A DNA stretch of 64,000 bases from Metasolibacillus sp. (GTDB lineage Bacteria; Bacillota; Bacilli; Bacillales_A; Planococcaceae), in contig NZ_JAMBIZ010000003.1 of NCBI RefSeq assembly GCF_025291715.1, forward strand, positions 62,001-126,000, in the 5' to 3' direction. The notes under the pieces were generated by a model. It saw nothing but the letters and a program-made list of their open reading frames with translations. It was not told the DNA's origin and ran no database searches. Below are positions 34,682-42,741 of the stretch, one piece after another (the stretch's first letter is position 1; each line of letters opens with the position of its first letter). The position numbers and the translations under genes are program-made.

Positions 34682-36544
34682 ATGAAAAAAACAAAAGAAA
34701 TATTGATGACACCGAGACCCGATAGACGTATTTTGTCAAACATTCCCGACCCTGAAAACGTACGAAGCCTCGTTGATCGTAGAGGGGCTACTTATCAAGA
34801 GGCAGAGGTGAGTGTAGCGGATGTGAATGAGCTTTTTCGTTTGCAATCATTAAGCATGCGCTATATTTCAGCCTTTCCTGTGAAAATTATACGAGAAGGC
34901 AAGCAAAAGAAAACCTCGCATAAGTTTTATTCAGAGGATATTTCAGTAACAGGCATTCTTGTTTATACAGATACACCGAATATTTTTAATGTAGATGAAG
35001 TGACGACAATGCGTTTTAAAATTCCAGGTGGTGTAATGCCGGAGGGCTATGAAGCGAATGTCAAAATACAAGCAAAGATGGTACGTGCATTTGAAAAAGA
35101 GGTTGATGGTGAGATACGCTACTATTATGCTTATGAATTTTTGCAGCCTTTAAATGAATATATGGTGAAAAAGCGTTGGGGTATGTCCATTTTTGTATCA
35201 AGCTTAGTGTTATTTTTAGTATCGTTAATCGTTGTATTAATGCGTGCTGAAAGTGTGATATATTTCCAATTTAATAAATTTCTCTATTTTTATAGTATTA
35301 TAGCGGCAACATTTTTATTAAGTCGTTATATATTTGGTATGCTATTTCGCAATGTACCGATTAATCCAGATTACGAGCCAGGCGTTACAATTATTATTCC
35401 AGTATTTAACGAGGAAAAATGGATTCATCGTACAATTTTAAGCTGTATTAATCAATATTACCCTGTCGATAAGCTAGAGGTAATTGTTGTAGATGATTGC
35501 TCAACGGATAAGACCGAGGAAAAGGCGAAGGAAATGATTGAGCTGATTAATGCGGAGGGAGAGCGCTTCAAAACGAAGGAGCGTTTAACATTTTATAAGC
35601 TTCCTCAAAATGGCGGAAAGCGAGAGGCGCTTGTTGCAGGGGTGCATATGGCGAAGCATGATTTAGTTGTCTTTGTGGATTCGGATAGCTTTTTAGAGCC
35701 GAACGCAATTCGCAATATTGTACAGCCGTTCCAAGACCCTAAAATGGGCGGTGTTGCTGGACGTACAGAGGTGGAAAATAAATTTACTAATGCGTTAACA
35801 AAGCTACAAACAGTTCGTTATTATATTGCCTTTCGTATTATGAAAGCGGCAGAATCCTGGTTTGATACAGTAACGTGTTTATCTGGACCGCTTGCGTGCT
35901 ATCGCAAAGACCTCGTTTTAAAAAATGAGGAGGCATGGCTGAATCAAAAGTTTCTAGGACAGCCAGCTACGTTTGGGGATGATCGCAGTATGACGAACTA
36001 CATTTTGCAAACACATCGTACTGCCTATCAAGATAATGCGGTATGTTCGACAATTGTTCCGTCTGACTCAAAATCGTTTTTATCGCAGCAAATGCGTTGG
36101 AAGCGTTCTTGGCTAAGGGAGTCATTGCGTGCCTTCACTTTTATGTGGAAAAAAGAACCCTTCATGTTTTTATTCTTTATTGTCGGTTTAATCGTACCGA
36201 TTGCTGCGCCAATTGTCGTTGTATATAACTTGCTTTGGGTGCCAATTGCACACGGCATTTTTCCAACAACATTTATTGTTGGGCTGTTATTAATGGCGAT
36301 GTTAATGAGTTTAGCACATTTATACTTTAGAAAAAGTAAATTATGGGCGTTCGGCTTTATATTCGTTTTATTTTACGAATTTGTCTTGCTGTGGCAAATG
36401 CCAGTTGCTTGGGTGACATTTTGGAAGTCCACTTGGGGAACACGTGAAACACCACAGGACGTATTAGAACGAGAAAGAAAAGAAGCGAAAAAAGCACAGC
36501 GTAAAAGAAAATGGAAAAAAGGACATAAAGGTGTGAGCGAATGA
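34682..36544 (+). CDS. Membrane glycosyltransferase 2 with N-terminal PilZ-like domain
   Basis: 620 residues. Residues 58-155 form a PilZ-like domain with DISVTG (86-91), the DxSxxG half of the c-di-GMP site; the upstream RxxxR is not obvious. Two helices follow (about 168-188 and 200-220). The GT-2 catalytic domain has DDCS (271), DSD (333), GDDR (432) and QQMRW (469-473), the set for a processive synthase of the hyaluronan/cellulose type. Four C-terminal helices form the pore. It should polymerise and secrete the polysaccharide, possibly under c-di-GMP control. The stop overlaps the next start. Confidence 0.88.
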   Translation: MKKTKEILMTPRPDRRILSNIPDPENVRSLVDRRGATYQEAEVSVADVNELFRLQSLSMRYISAFPVKIIREGKQKKTSHKFYSEDISVTGILVYTDTPNIFNVDEVTTMRFKIPGGVMPEGYEANVKIQAKMVRAFEKEVDGEIRYYYAYEFLQPLNEYMVKKRWGMSIFVSSLVLFLVSLIVVLMRAESVIYFQFNKFLYFYSIIAATFLLSRYIFGMLFRNVPINPDYEPGVTIIIPVFNEEKWIHRTILSCINQYYPVDKLEVIVVDDCSTDKTEEKAKEMIELINAEGERFKTKERLTFYKLPQNGGKREALVAGVHMAKHDLVVFVDSDSFLEPNAIRNIVQPFQDPKMGGVAGRTEVENKFTNALTKLQTVRYYIAFRIMKAAESWFDTVTCLSGPLACYRKDLVLKNEEAWLNQKFLGQPATFGDDRSMTNYILQTHRTAYQDNAVCSTIVPSDSKSFLSQQMRWKRSWLRESLRAFTFMWKKEPFMFLFFIVGLIVPIAAPIVVVYNLLWVPIAHGIFPTTFIVGLLLMAMLMSLAHLYFRKSKLWAFGFIFVLFYEFVLLWQMPVAWVTFWKSTWGTRETPQDVLERERKEAKKAQRKRKWKKGHKGVSE

Positions 36545-38292
36545 GTAAAAATAATACAGTGCTGAATCCGAAGGCAAAAGACCGTAAAAAAGTTATTCGT
36601 TCCATTATTCAGGCAGTTATTGTTATCATGCTTGCAACTATTTTAATTCGAGCTATCTTTTTAATGAATAAGTTTGAAGAAGCAACCGCACCTTTAACAA
36701 ATGAAGAGGGCTTTGTTGCCTTATCGTATTTCGGTGTAAGTCGTGGTGAATCGCCGAAATACGTATCAAAGGGCAATTTAGATAAGCAATTATCACTGTT
36801 AGCAAAGCAGGGCTACCAAACAATTTCTCAGCAGGATATTATTGATTTTTATGAGCAAGGTAAGCCGTTGCCAGAAAAGGCTTTGTATTTATCATTTGAG
36901 GATGGACGGACAGATTCGAGTATTTTTGCTCAAAAAGTATTAGAAAAATTGAATTACAAAGCAACGATGTATACGTATGCCAATAAAATGGATACGAAAG
37001 ATACAAAGTTTTTAAGACCGAAGCATTTAAAGCTGATGGAAAACAGTGGTTATTGGGAGCTTGGGTCAAATGGCTATCGCTTAACATATATCAACGTTTT
37101 CAATGATAAAGGGCAATCGTTAGGTGTTATTGATGAAAATGACGTGCCAGATAAAATGATGATTGAATATTATAATCACTATTTAATGGATTTCCTTCGA
37201 GATGAATACATGATTCCGACAGAAACAAGGGCGGAAATGGAGAAGCGTATTACAACAGACTATGAGCTAATGCATGATATTTATACAGAAACGTTAGAGG
37301 AAATGCCAAAGGCGTATGCAATTATGCATGCAAATGCGCTTTATAATAACATGGATACGCTTGTGGCAAATGCCAATGATCAGCAAATTAAAAAGCTTTA
37401 TAAAATGCATTTTAACCGAGAGCTGGATGCCTATAATGAGGCGAATGCAGATATTTATAATTTAAGTAGATTGCAAGTTTCCCCATATTGGTCAACGAAT
37501 CATTTAATGATGAAAATTCAACAGGCTAGCAATAAAAATGTGGAGTTTGAAATTGGCAATCATGAAAAAGCAGAGCAGTGGACGCTCGCTAATGGGGCAG
37601 CAGAGTTTTTAAATAATGAAATTATTTTAACTTCCATGCCAGCGATAGAAGGAACGATGTTTTTAAGAGAATCGATGCCACAAGCATACCAAATGGAATT
37701 TGATTTTTATGGAAATATTGTAGGAGAGCAATCCGTTTTTATCAATTATGATGCTACAGCGAATAGTTATCTTCGCGTTATGTTAAAGGATAATGAAATC
37801 ATTGTCTATGAAAAACAGCCGAATAAAGAGGAAAATGAAATTGAGCGTCATCCATTGAAAGAGGTTGAGTGGAGCGGTGAGGATTATGCCTTTAACAAAG
37901 CGACCGTATACTCTTACAATGATACACAAGAGGGCTCCCGCATTGACGAGGAGGAATATCCTCGCAATTTAAAAAAGCGACGTCATTTTTCAGTGCAAGT
38001 AGAGCAAAATGAGCTTCAATTATCGGTAGATAAAGAACTATCAGCGAATATCGCAATTTCTGAGGCAATCCAAGGGACGCAGATTGGCTTCGCTGCATCT
38101 TATTCTAAAAAGGATACGACACATGAGCAATATGCAGATGATATTTATGATACAGTGATTGAGAATATTAAAATTACAGATGCAGAAGAAGAAGTCGTAT
38201 TTACAAACCAATATACAAAATTCGATAAAGTGAAGTATAATGTCACTACATGGTTCAATAGACTAGTTGATTTCTTCATTGAAACCTTCTAA
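36541..38292 (+). CDS. Membrane-anchored NodB-like protein with large insertion
   Basis: 583 residues. One N-terminal helix (about 20-42) and then an extracytoplasmic region. ALSYFGVS and LYLSFEDGRTDSS (about 120-130) resemble the start of a NodB-like deacetylase, with SFEDG where TFDD is expected. A long helical insertion follows (about 200-320), then a beta-rich C-terminal region (about 330-560) like a concanavalin-type sugar-binding domain. Probably a modified deacetylase, hydrolase or polymer-binding partner of the synthase. Overlaps the synthase gene by four bases. The exact function is uncertain. Confidence 0.72.
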   Translation: MSKNNTVLNPKAKDRKKVIRSIIQAVIVIMLATILIRAIFLMNKFEEATAPLTNEEGFVALSYFGVSRGESPKYVSKGNLDKQLSLLAKQGYQTISQQDIIDFYEQGKPLPEKALYLSFEDGRTDSSIFAQKVLEKLNYKATMYTYANKMDTKDTKFLRPKHLKLMENSGYWELGSNGYRLTYINVFNDKGQSLGVIDENDVPDKMMIEYYNHYLMDFLRDEYMIPTETRAEMEKRITTDYELMHDIYTETLEEMPKAYAIMHANALYNNMDTLVANANDQQIKKLYKMHFNRELDAYNEANADIYNLSRLQVSPYWSTNHLMMKIQQASNKNVEFEIGNHEKAEQWTLANGAAEFLNNEIILTSMPAIEGTMFLRESMPQAYQMEFDFYGNIVGEQSVFINYDATANSYLRVMLKDNEIIVYEKQPNKEENEIERHPLKEVEWSGEDYAFNKATVYSYNDTQEGSRIDEEEYPRNLKKRRHFSVQVEQNELQLSVDKELSANIAISEAIQGTQIGFAASYSKKDTTHEQYADDIYDTVIENIKITDAEEEVVFTNQYTKFDKVKYNVTTWFNRLVDFFIETF

Positions 38293-38315
38293 GAGCTTTG
38301 GAGGGCAAATTAGAA

Positions 38316-39350
38316 ATGAAAAAAATATTCACTTTTTTTGTCATAGCAATCGTTGCACTTGCAGGCTGTAGCAGCTGTGAGGCTACCAAAAATCCCGTTG
38401 AGGAAACGAAAAAAACAAAACTATCGATTTGGCTTCCTGAGTGGCAATTAAAATCGACGATTGAAAATATTGAAAACTCCTCAGAGGGTTTAGAAACTTT
38501 ACGTGTCTTTGGTGCGTATTTTAATGGCAATGACAAGCCGTTTTTAACGGACACAGCGACGAAGGTTTATGAGCATATGCATAATAACTTTGGAGATAGC
38601 CACACGATACTTTTAACCTTTATTAATGATTTTGTAGTAGAGGGCAAGCCATCTGTACAAAAGGATAGCACATTGCTTCATCGCTTAGTAAAGGATGAGC
38701 AGGCAAGAAAAAAGCATATTGCTGATATTATGGCAATGACAGAAAAATTTCCAGTAGACGGTGTGGAAATTGATTATGAAAAAATAGCAAAAGAAGATAC
38801 CGCAAATTATATTTTATTTTTGCAGGAGCTTTATCAAGCGCTAGAGAAAAAGGGGCTGTCAATGCATGTGGTCGTAGTGCCAAGCTTCCCATTTGAAATG
38901 GCTTTACCAGATGGACCAAGCTATACGGTGATGGCTTATAATGTACATGGCTATCATAGCGGCCCTGGGGCGAAAGCAACCTTTCCATTTTTAGATCAGC
39001 TGCTTAGCAAGCTAGAGAAATCGAATCAGCAATTTAGTATTGCCTTTGCAACAGGTGGTTTTACATGGCCGAAGAGCGGCAAAATTATCGCATTAACAGG
39101 CGATGAGGCAGAAAAATTGATTGCTTCAACGAAGTCTTCGATTGCACGTGATCAAGATAGCCATGCTATCCGTTTCCATTACAAGGATAAAGGAATGGAC
39201 TACGAGGCATGGTATGCAGATGCGGAAACTTTGCAAAAGTGGATTGCCTATGTACAGGAGAAGGATTCAAAGTATGAGCATTTCGTTTTATGGCGCGCAG
39301 GTGGGCTGAGTGCAGGGACTGTAGAGTGGATTGCAACACATCAAAAATAA
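38316..39350 (+). CDS. GH18-like lipoprotein (chitinase-type glycosidase)
   Basis: 344 residues from ATG 38316, after GGAGGG; an in-frame TTG at 38298 lies just upstream of that site. Lipobox LAGC at Cys17. The GH18 catalytic signature appears as FPVDGVEIDYEKI with the acid/base Glu at the end. VVVVPSFPF and VMAYNVHGYHSGPGA match later barrel strands of the family. It should cut or edit a GlcNAc-containing polymer outside the membrane. Last gene of the operon, and a terminator follows. Confidence 0.85.
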   Translation: MKKIFTFFVIAIVALAGCSSCEATKNPVEETKKTKLSIWLPEWQLKSTIENIENSSEGLETLRVFGAYFNGNDKPFLTDTATKVYEHMHNNFGDSHTILLTFINDFVVEGKPSVQKDSTLLHRLVKDEQARKKHIADIMAMTEKFPVDGVEIDYEKIAKEDTANYILFLQELYQALEKKGLSMHVVVVPSFPFEMALPDGPSYTVMAYNVHGYHSGPGAKATFPFLDQLLSKLEKSNQQFSIAFATGGFTWPKSGKIIALTGDEAEKLIASTKSSIARDQDSHAIRFHYKDKGMDYEAWYADAETLQKWIAYVQEKDSKYEHFVLWRAGGLSAGTVEWIATHQK

Positions 39351-39392
39351 AAGAGGGGCATGTTAGGAGAAATCCAACATGCTCTCTTTTTT
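39351..39392 (+). terminator. Terminator of the exopolysaccharide operon
   Basis: AAGAGGGGCATGTT (39351-39364) pairs with AACATGCTCTCTT (39376-39388) with one G-U step, followed by a T-run to 39392. Confidence 0.88.
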
Positions 39393-39477
39393 AGGATAAT
39401 TGACAAAATATTCTTTAAATTATATCCTATTAACAACCATAAGCGGATTTTAGTTTTAATAGAGAGGAGGAATGAAG

Positions 39478-39942
39478 ATGTTTACAGCTAAGCGATTACT
39501 TTTTTTCGTTTTTTTGTCCATAACCATGTTGGCCGCCTGTTCAAATAAACAAGAAGCGAATTGGGAGGAAAGTGAATTTTTTGATGTAGGCATGTATAAA
39601 ATGATTGGAACAGAAAATAAAATCGGTTTTATTTACAATCCAGATCATCTCCTTTTTGTAGAAAATCAAGTGAATAAATATATGTGGCATATTTGGGCAG
39701 ATAAGGAGGAGCTGCAAGGAGGTTTTAAAGTGTTAGCTAGCTCAGAAGACAAACCTGATGAAAAAATCGAAATTTTAAATTTAAAATCGGAATTTGACTA
39801 TTTAAGTCCAAACAATGGGGCAACCACTCATATACCTAGCCATATGATGCTACCTAAGTCTGGCATGTGGAAATTAGAAACGTATATTAACGACCAGCTT
39901 TTCGATGAAATTTATGTAAAGGTATGGGAAGAGGAGGCTTGA
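39478..39942 (+). CDS. Lipoprotein, DUF4871-like
   Basis: 154 residues from ATG 39478, seven bases after AGGAGG (39465-39470); an ATG two codons upstream abuts the site. Lipobox MLAAC. The mature part is beta-rich with KIGFIYNP, YMWHIWAD and SGMWKLETYIND, similar to DUF4871 lipoproteins of bacilli. Function unknown. Separate from the polysaccharide operon by a terminator. Confidence 0.75.
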   Translation: MFTAKRLLFFVFLSITMLAACSNKQEANWEESEFFDVGMYKMIGTENKIGFIYNPDHLLFVENQVNKYMWHIWADKEELQGGFKVLASSEDKPDEKIEILNLKSEFDYLSPNNGATTHIPSHMMLPKSGMWKLETYINDQLFDEIYVKVWEEEA

Positions 39943-39964
39943 GTTTAAATTTTAACTCAAGCCT
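39935..39964. terminator. Hairpin between convergent genes
   Basis: AGGCTTGAGTT (39935-39945) and AACTCAAGCCT (39954-39964) form a perfect 11-bp stem that overlaps the lipoprotein stop codon. No U-run on either side. Confidence 0.5.
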
Positions 39965-39973
39965 ATATGGAAT

Positions 39974-40519
39974 TTACAAGGCACGAAGCTGCTCATTTAA
40001 GTAAGCTGCTTGCTGAAGCGCCAGCTTATCATGATGGATGGTACCAGGCTTGCGTGCCTCTCCGATAATATACGAATAAAATTCGATATTTAAAAAGTCA
40101 AATGTGTACTGACATTGCTGAATCAAAGGTAAGCCTTTAATGCGTGGCTGGTCACCGCCAACTGCGATAACGACTGCTTTCAGCGTTTTTAAATGCTCTG
40201 TCACATTTGGATAACGTGTATCACGAATGGCGTGGCTAAAACGATCAATAACATTTTTCATCGTGCCAGACATGCTATACCAATAAATAGGTGTCGCTAA
40301 GACGAGCAGGTCGCTCCGTAAAATAGCCTCCAACACTTTTGTATAGTCATCATCGACAGGGTGAAATCCCTCTTCCGTATGACGTAAATCCTCAATAGCC
40401 TCAATGTGTAAATCCTTTAATTGGATGGTTTCATAGGACAGCCCTTTTAATGCTAAATGTGCGAGCTGCTCGCTGTTGCCATCATTTCTTGTGCTTCCAG
40501 TTAACAATAAAATATTCAT
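39974..40519 (-). CDS. NAD(P)H-dependent FMN oxidoreductase, flavodoxin-like
   Basis: 181 residues from ATG 40519, with AAGGAG upstream; a longer in-frame reading lacks a site. The FMN phosphate loop is LLTGSTRNDGNS, followed by LVLATPIYWYSMSGTMKNVIDR and IAVGGDQ, typical of the FMN_red/flavodoxin_2 group (azoreductase or quinone-reductase-like). Cytosolic. Physiological substrate unknown. Confidence 0.88.
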   Translation of the reverse strand: MNILLLTGSTRNDGNSEQLAHLALKGLSYETIQLKDLHIEAIEDLRHTEEGFHPVDDDYTKVLEAILRSDLLVLATPIYWYSMSGTMKNVIDRFSHAIRDTRYPNVTEHLKTLKAVVIAVGGDQPRIKGLPLIQQCQYTFDFLNIEFYSYIIGEARKPGTIHHDKLALQQAAYLNEQLRAL

Positions 40520-40626
40520 TCTCAAGCTCCTTTTTGAAAGATAATAGCTTTTCACATAATTGTAGTATATGCTAAAACCATTGCTGTGTTGCTAAAATTG
40601 TGGAAGGGGTGTGAAAGAATATTTTA

Positions 40627-41787
40627 ATGAAATTAGCTCATTATTTCCATCCGCTCGTATGGATTATTTTATGTGGAACAATTTTTACACGTATTGCCAG
40701 CTTTATGACGATGCCGTTTTTAGCGATTTATTTACATACTGTACATGATGCATCGCCACTGCTTATCGGCTTTACGTTAGGGGTTGCACCACTTTGCGCG
40801 ACATTTGGTGGCTTTTTAGGTGGTTATTTAACGGATCGCTTTGCACGTAAAGTTATCATTATTGTAACGATTTTTGTTTGGGGAATGGTGTTCTTTGGCT
40901 TTGCATTGGCAACGTTTGCACCATTATTTATTGTGTTAAATGCTTTGAACGGGCTATGTCGCTCCTTTTTTGAGCCAGCGACACAGGCATTGATGATTGA
41001 TTTTACAGAAGATGCGAAAAAACGTCGTTTATTTTCAGTGCGCTATACAGCAATCAATATTGCAGCTGTTATAGGACCATTAGTAGGTGTGCTGATTTCG
41101 ACTTTAGCAAGCCCTGTCATACCTTTTATTATTACTGGTGCTATGTATGTCATTTACGGCCTCTTTTTAATAGGCGTTTTGAAGAAATATGAGATGCGTC
41201 AAAAACGACTAGCAGGTGGGCAAAATATCGCAAGCATTTTACGCGTTGTCTTTTCTGACTATAAGCTCCTGCTATTTTTAGCTGGTGGCACATTAATCGG
41301 TCTTGGCTATGCACAGTTTGATTCGACATTACCACAGTTTGTGCAATTAAAATTAGAGGATGGGGTAAAGCTCTATTCGCTCCTTATTTCATTAAATGCA
41401 GTTGTTGTGTTAATTTTACAGCTACCAATTAGCATGCTAGCAGAGAGAATTTCTATTTTAGCGTCACTCATTGCGGGCATCATTTTCTTTGCGCTAGGCT
41501 TAATGCTGTTTGGTATGGCCAATACGGCATGGCTTTTTATCGTGGCGATGATTGTTTTTACGGTTGGTGAAATCTTTGCTTTTCCAATGATGAATGCCGT
41601 TATTGAGGAAATCGCACCTGAGACGCAAAAGGCAACCTATTTAGGTGCGTCACAATTGAAAAATATTGGTGGCTTTATCGGACCTGTTCTAGGTGGCTGG
41701 CTGCTCGTGCATTTTCAAGCACAATTATTTTTTATTATTGCTATTCTTGTGTTGCTGAGCATCCCATTTTATAGGCGAGCATTTTAA
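40627..41787 (+). CDS. MFS multidrug-type transporter
   Basis: 386 residues with 12 hydrophobic helices. Motif A between helices 2 and 3 appears as GGYLTDRFARK. A central loop near residues 190-205 splits two halves. The family exports drugs or small metabolites with proton exchange; length is normal for DHA1-type efflux proteins. Followed by a bidirectional terminator and the convergent TetR gene. Confidence 0.87.
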   Translation: MKLAHYFHPLVWIILCGTIFTRIASFMTMPFLAIYLHTVHDASPLLIGFTLGVAPLCATFGGFLGGYLTDRFARKVIIIVTIFVWGMVFFGFALATFAPLFIVLNALNGLCRSFFEPATQALMIDFTEDAKKRRLFSVRYTAINIAAVIGPLVGVLISTLASPVIPFIITGAMYVIYGLFLIGVLKKYEMRQKRLAGGQNIASILRVVFSDYKLLLFLAGGTLIGLGYAQFDSTLPQFVQLKLEDGVKLYSLLISLNAVVVLILQLPISMLAERISILASLIAGIIFFALGLMLFGMANTAWLFIVAMIVFTVGEIFAFPMMNAVIEEIAPETQKATYLGASQLKNIGGFIGPVLGGWLLVHFQAQLFFIIAILVLLSIPFYRRAF

Positions 41788-41824
41788 AAGAAGGCTGATG
41801 AATTTCCTCATCAGCCTTCTTTTT
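41788..41824. terminator. Bidirectional terminator
   Basis: AGAAGGCTGATGA (41789-41801) and TCATCAGCCTTCT (41808-41820) form a 13-bp perfect stem with T-run on the plus side and A-run on the other, shared by the MFS and TetR genes. Confidence 0.92.
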
Positions 41825-42650
41825 GCATATGTTTTTTGACAATATAACAAAACCAATTACACACAGGCTCAGCCTGTAAATTGTTTAGCATACCTTGCAT
41901 AATAGCGGGGCGAGGCTGCTTGGATTGGAGCTGCTCTGTAATGACACGAACAGAATCCTGTAATAGCTCATCATCTAAATAGGAGCTCAATACATGCGCT
42001 TCCCGCAAAATGTTTTCTACAGTAATCAATGTATCAGCAGTTGTTGGGATGACTGCCATTTCCTTTGTCATAAAAGGTATTGTTGCATGTGTGGCAAGAA
42101 TTGTCGTTTTTTCGACAAGACTTTTAGCAAGTGCCTGTAAATCGTATGGATAGCTATTGCCTTTATGGAATAGATGCTCAGAGTAGCCGGAAATAAAGCC
42201 GCGTACGATAATCGCCAAATCATAAACATGCTGAGCTGCTTGTGGGTAAAGCTCCAATAATAAATTTTCAATCAATGTATTCATCATGACACCATAGTGC
42301 GCCATTTTTTGAATAAATTCCTCACTGACAAACTGCGTATGCTCTTTAAAAAATGCGGAGGCAAGTGTCGCATGCTCCTGCATAATTGAGAAAATTTGAT
42401 AATAGTAGTTATAGAGCTTTTCTTCGGTATTTTGACTTTCGGTGACTGAACGGTCAATCTTGGCGGCAACATCTTTCACAAAATAGTCAATGATTTCGAT
42501 AATCAGCTCATCCTTCGATTTGAAGGATAAATAAAAAGCCCCTTTAGATATGCCACAGGCCTCTGTTATTTGTTGAACAGATGTGGCATCAATACCTCTT
42601 TCAGTAAAGAGTCTTGCAGCCGTTTCTAAAATAAGTTGCTTTTTAGACAT
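41811..42650 (-). CDS. TetR/AcrR family repressor of the RND exporter
   Basis: 279 residues, long for the family. N-terminal HTH: ILETAARLFTERGIDATSV, then ITEACGISKGAFYLSFKSK. The rest is an all-helical ligand domain. It is divergent from the RND pump gene, and a palindrome lies between the -35 and -10 of the pump promoter, so local repression of the pump, and perhaps of itself, is likely. The inducer is unknown. Confidence 0.88.
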   Translation of the reverse strand: MSKKQLILETAARLFTERGIDATSVQQITEACGISKGAFYLSFKSKDELIIEIIDYFVKDVAAKIDRSVTESQNTEEKLYNYYYQIFSIMQEHATLASAFFKEHTQFVSEEFIQKMAHYGVMMNTLIENLLLELYPQAAQHVYDLAIIVRGFISGYSEHLFHKGNSYPYDLQALAKSLVEKTTILATHATIPFMTKEMAVIPTTADTLITVENILREAHVLSSYLDDELLQDSVRVITEQLQSKQPRPAIMQGMLNNLQAEPVCNWFCYIVKKHMQKEG

Positions 42651-42670
42651 AATTTATACCCCCCTTCGAA

Positions 42671-42699
42671 TTGACAACTGACCGATTAGTCATTAGTAT
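42671..42699 (+). promoter_or_regulatory. RND pump promoter with TetR operator
   Basis: TTGACA (42671-42676), 17 bases, TAGTAT (42694-42699). Inside the spacer, TGAC-CGATTA-GTCA (42679-42692) is a palindrome of the TGACnnnnnnGTCA kind bound by AcrR-type repressors. Bound protein would block polymerase. Confidence 0.68.
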
Positions 42700-42741
42700 A
42701 GGATTTGTGAGAAAAAGTGTCAAGGAAGGATTGAGAAAAGC

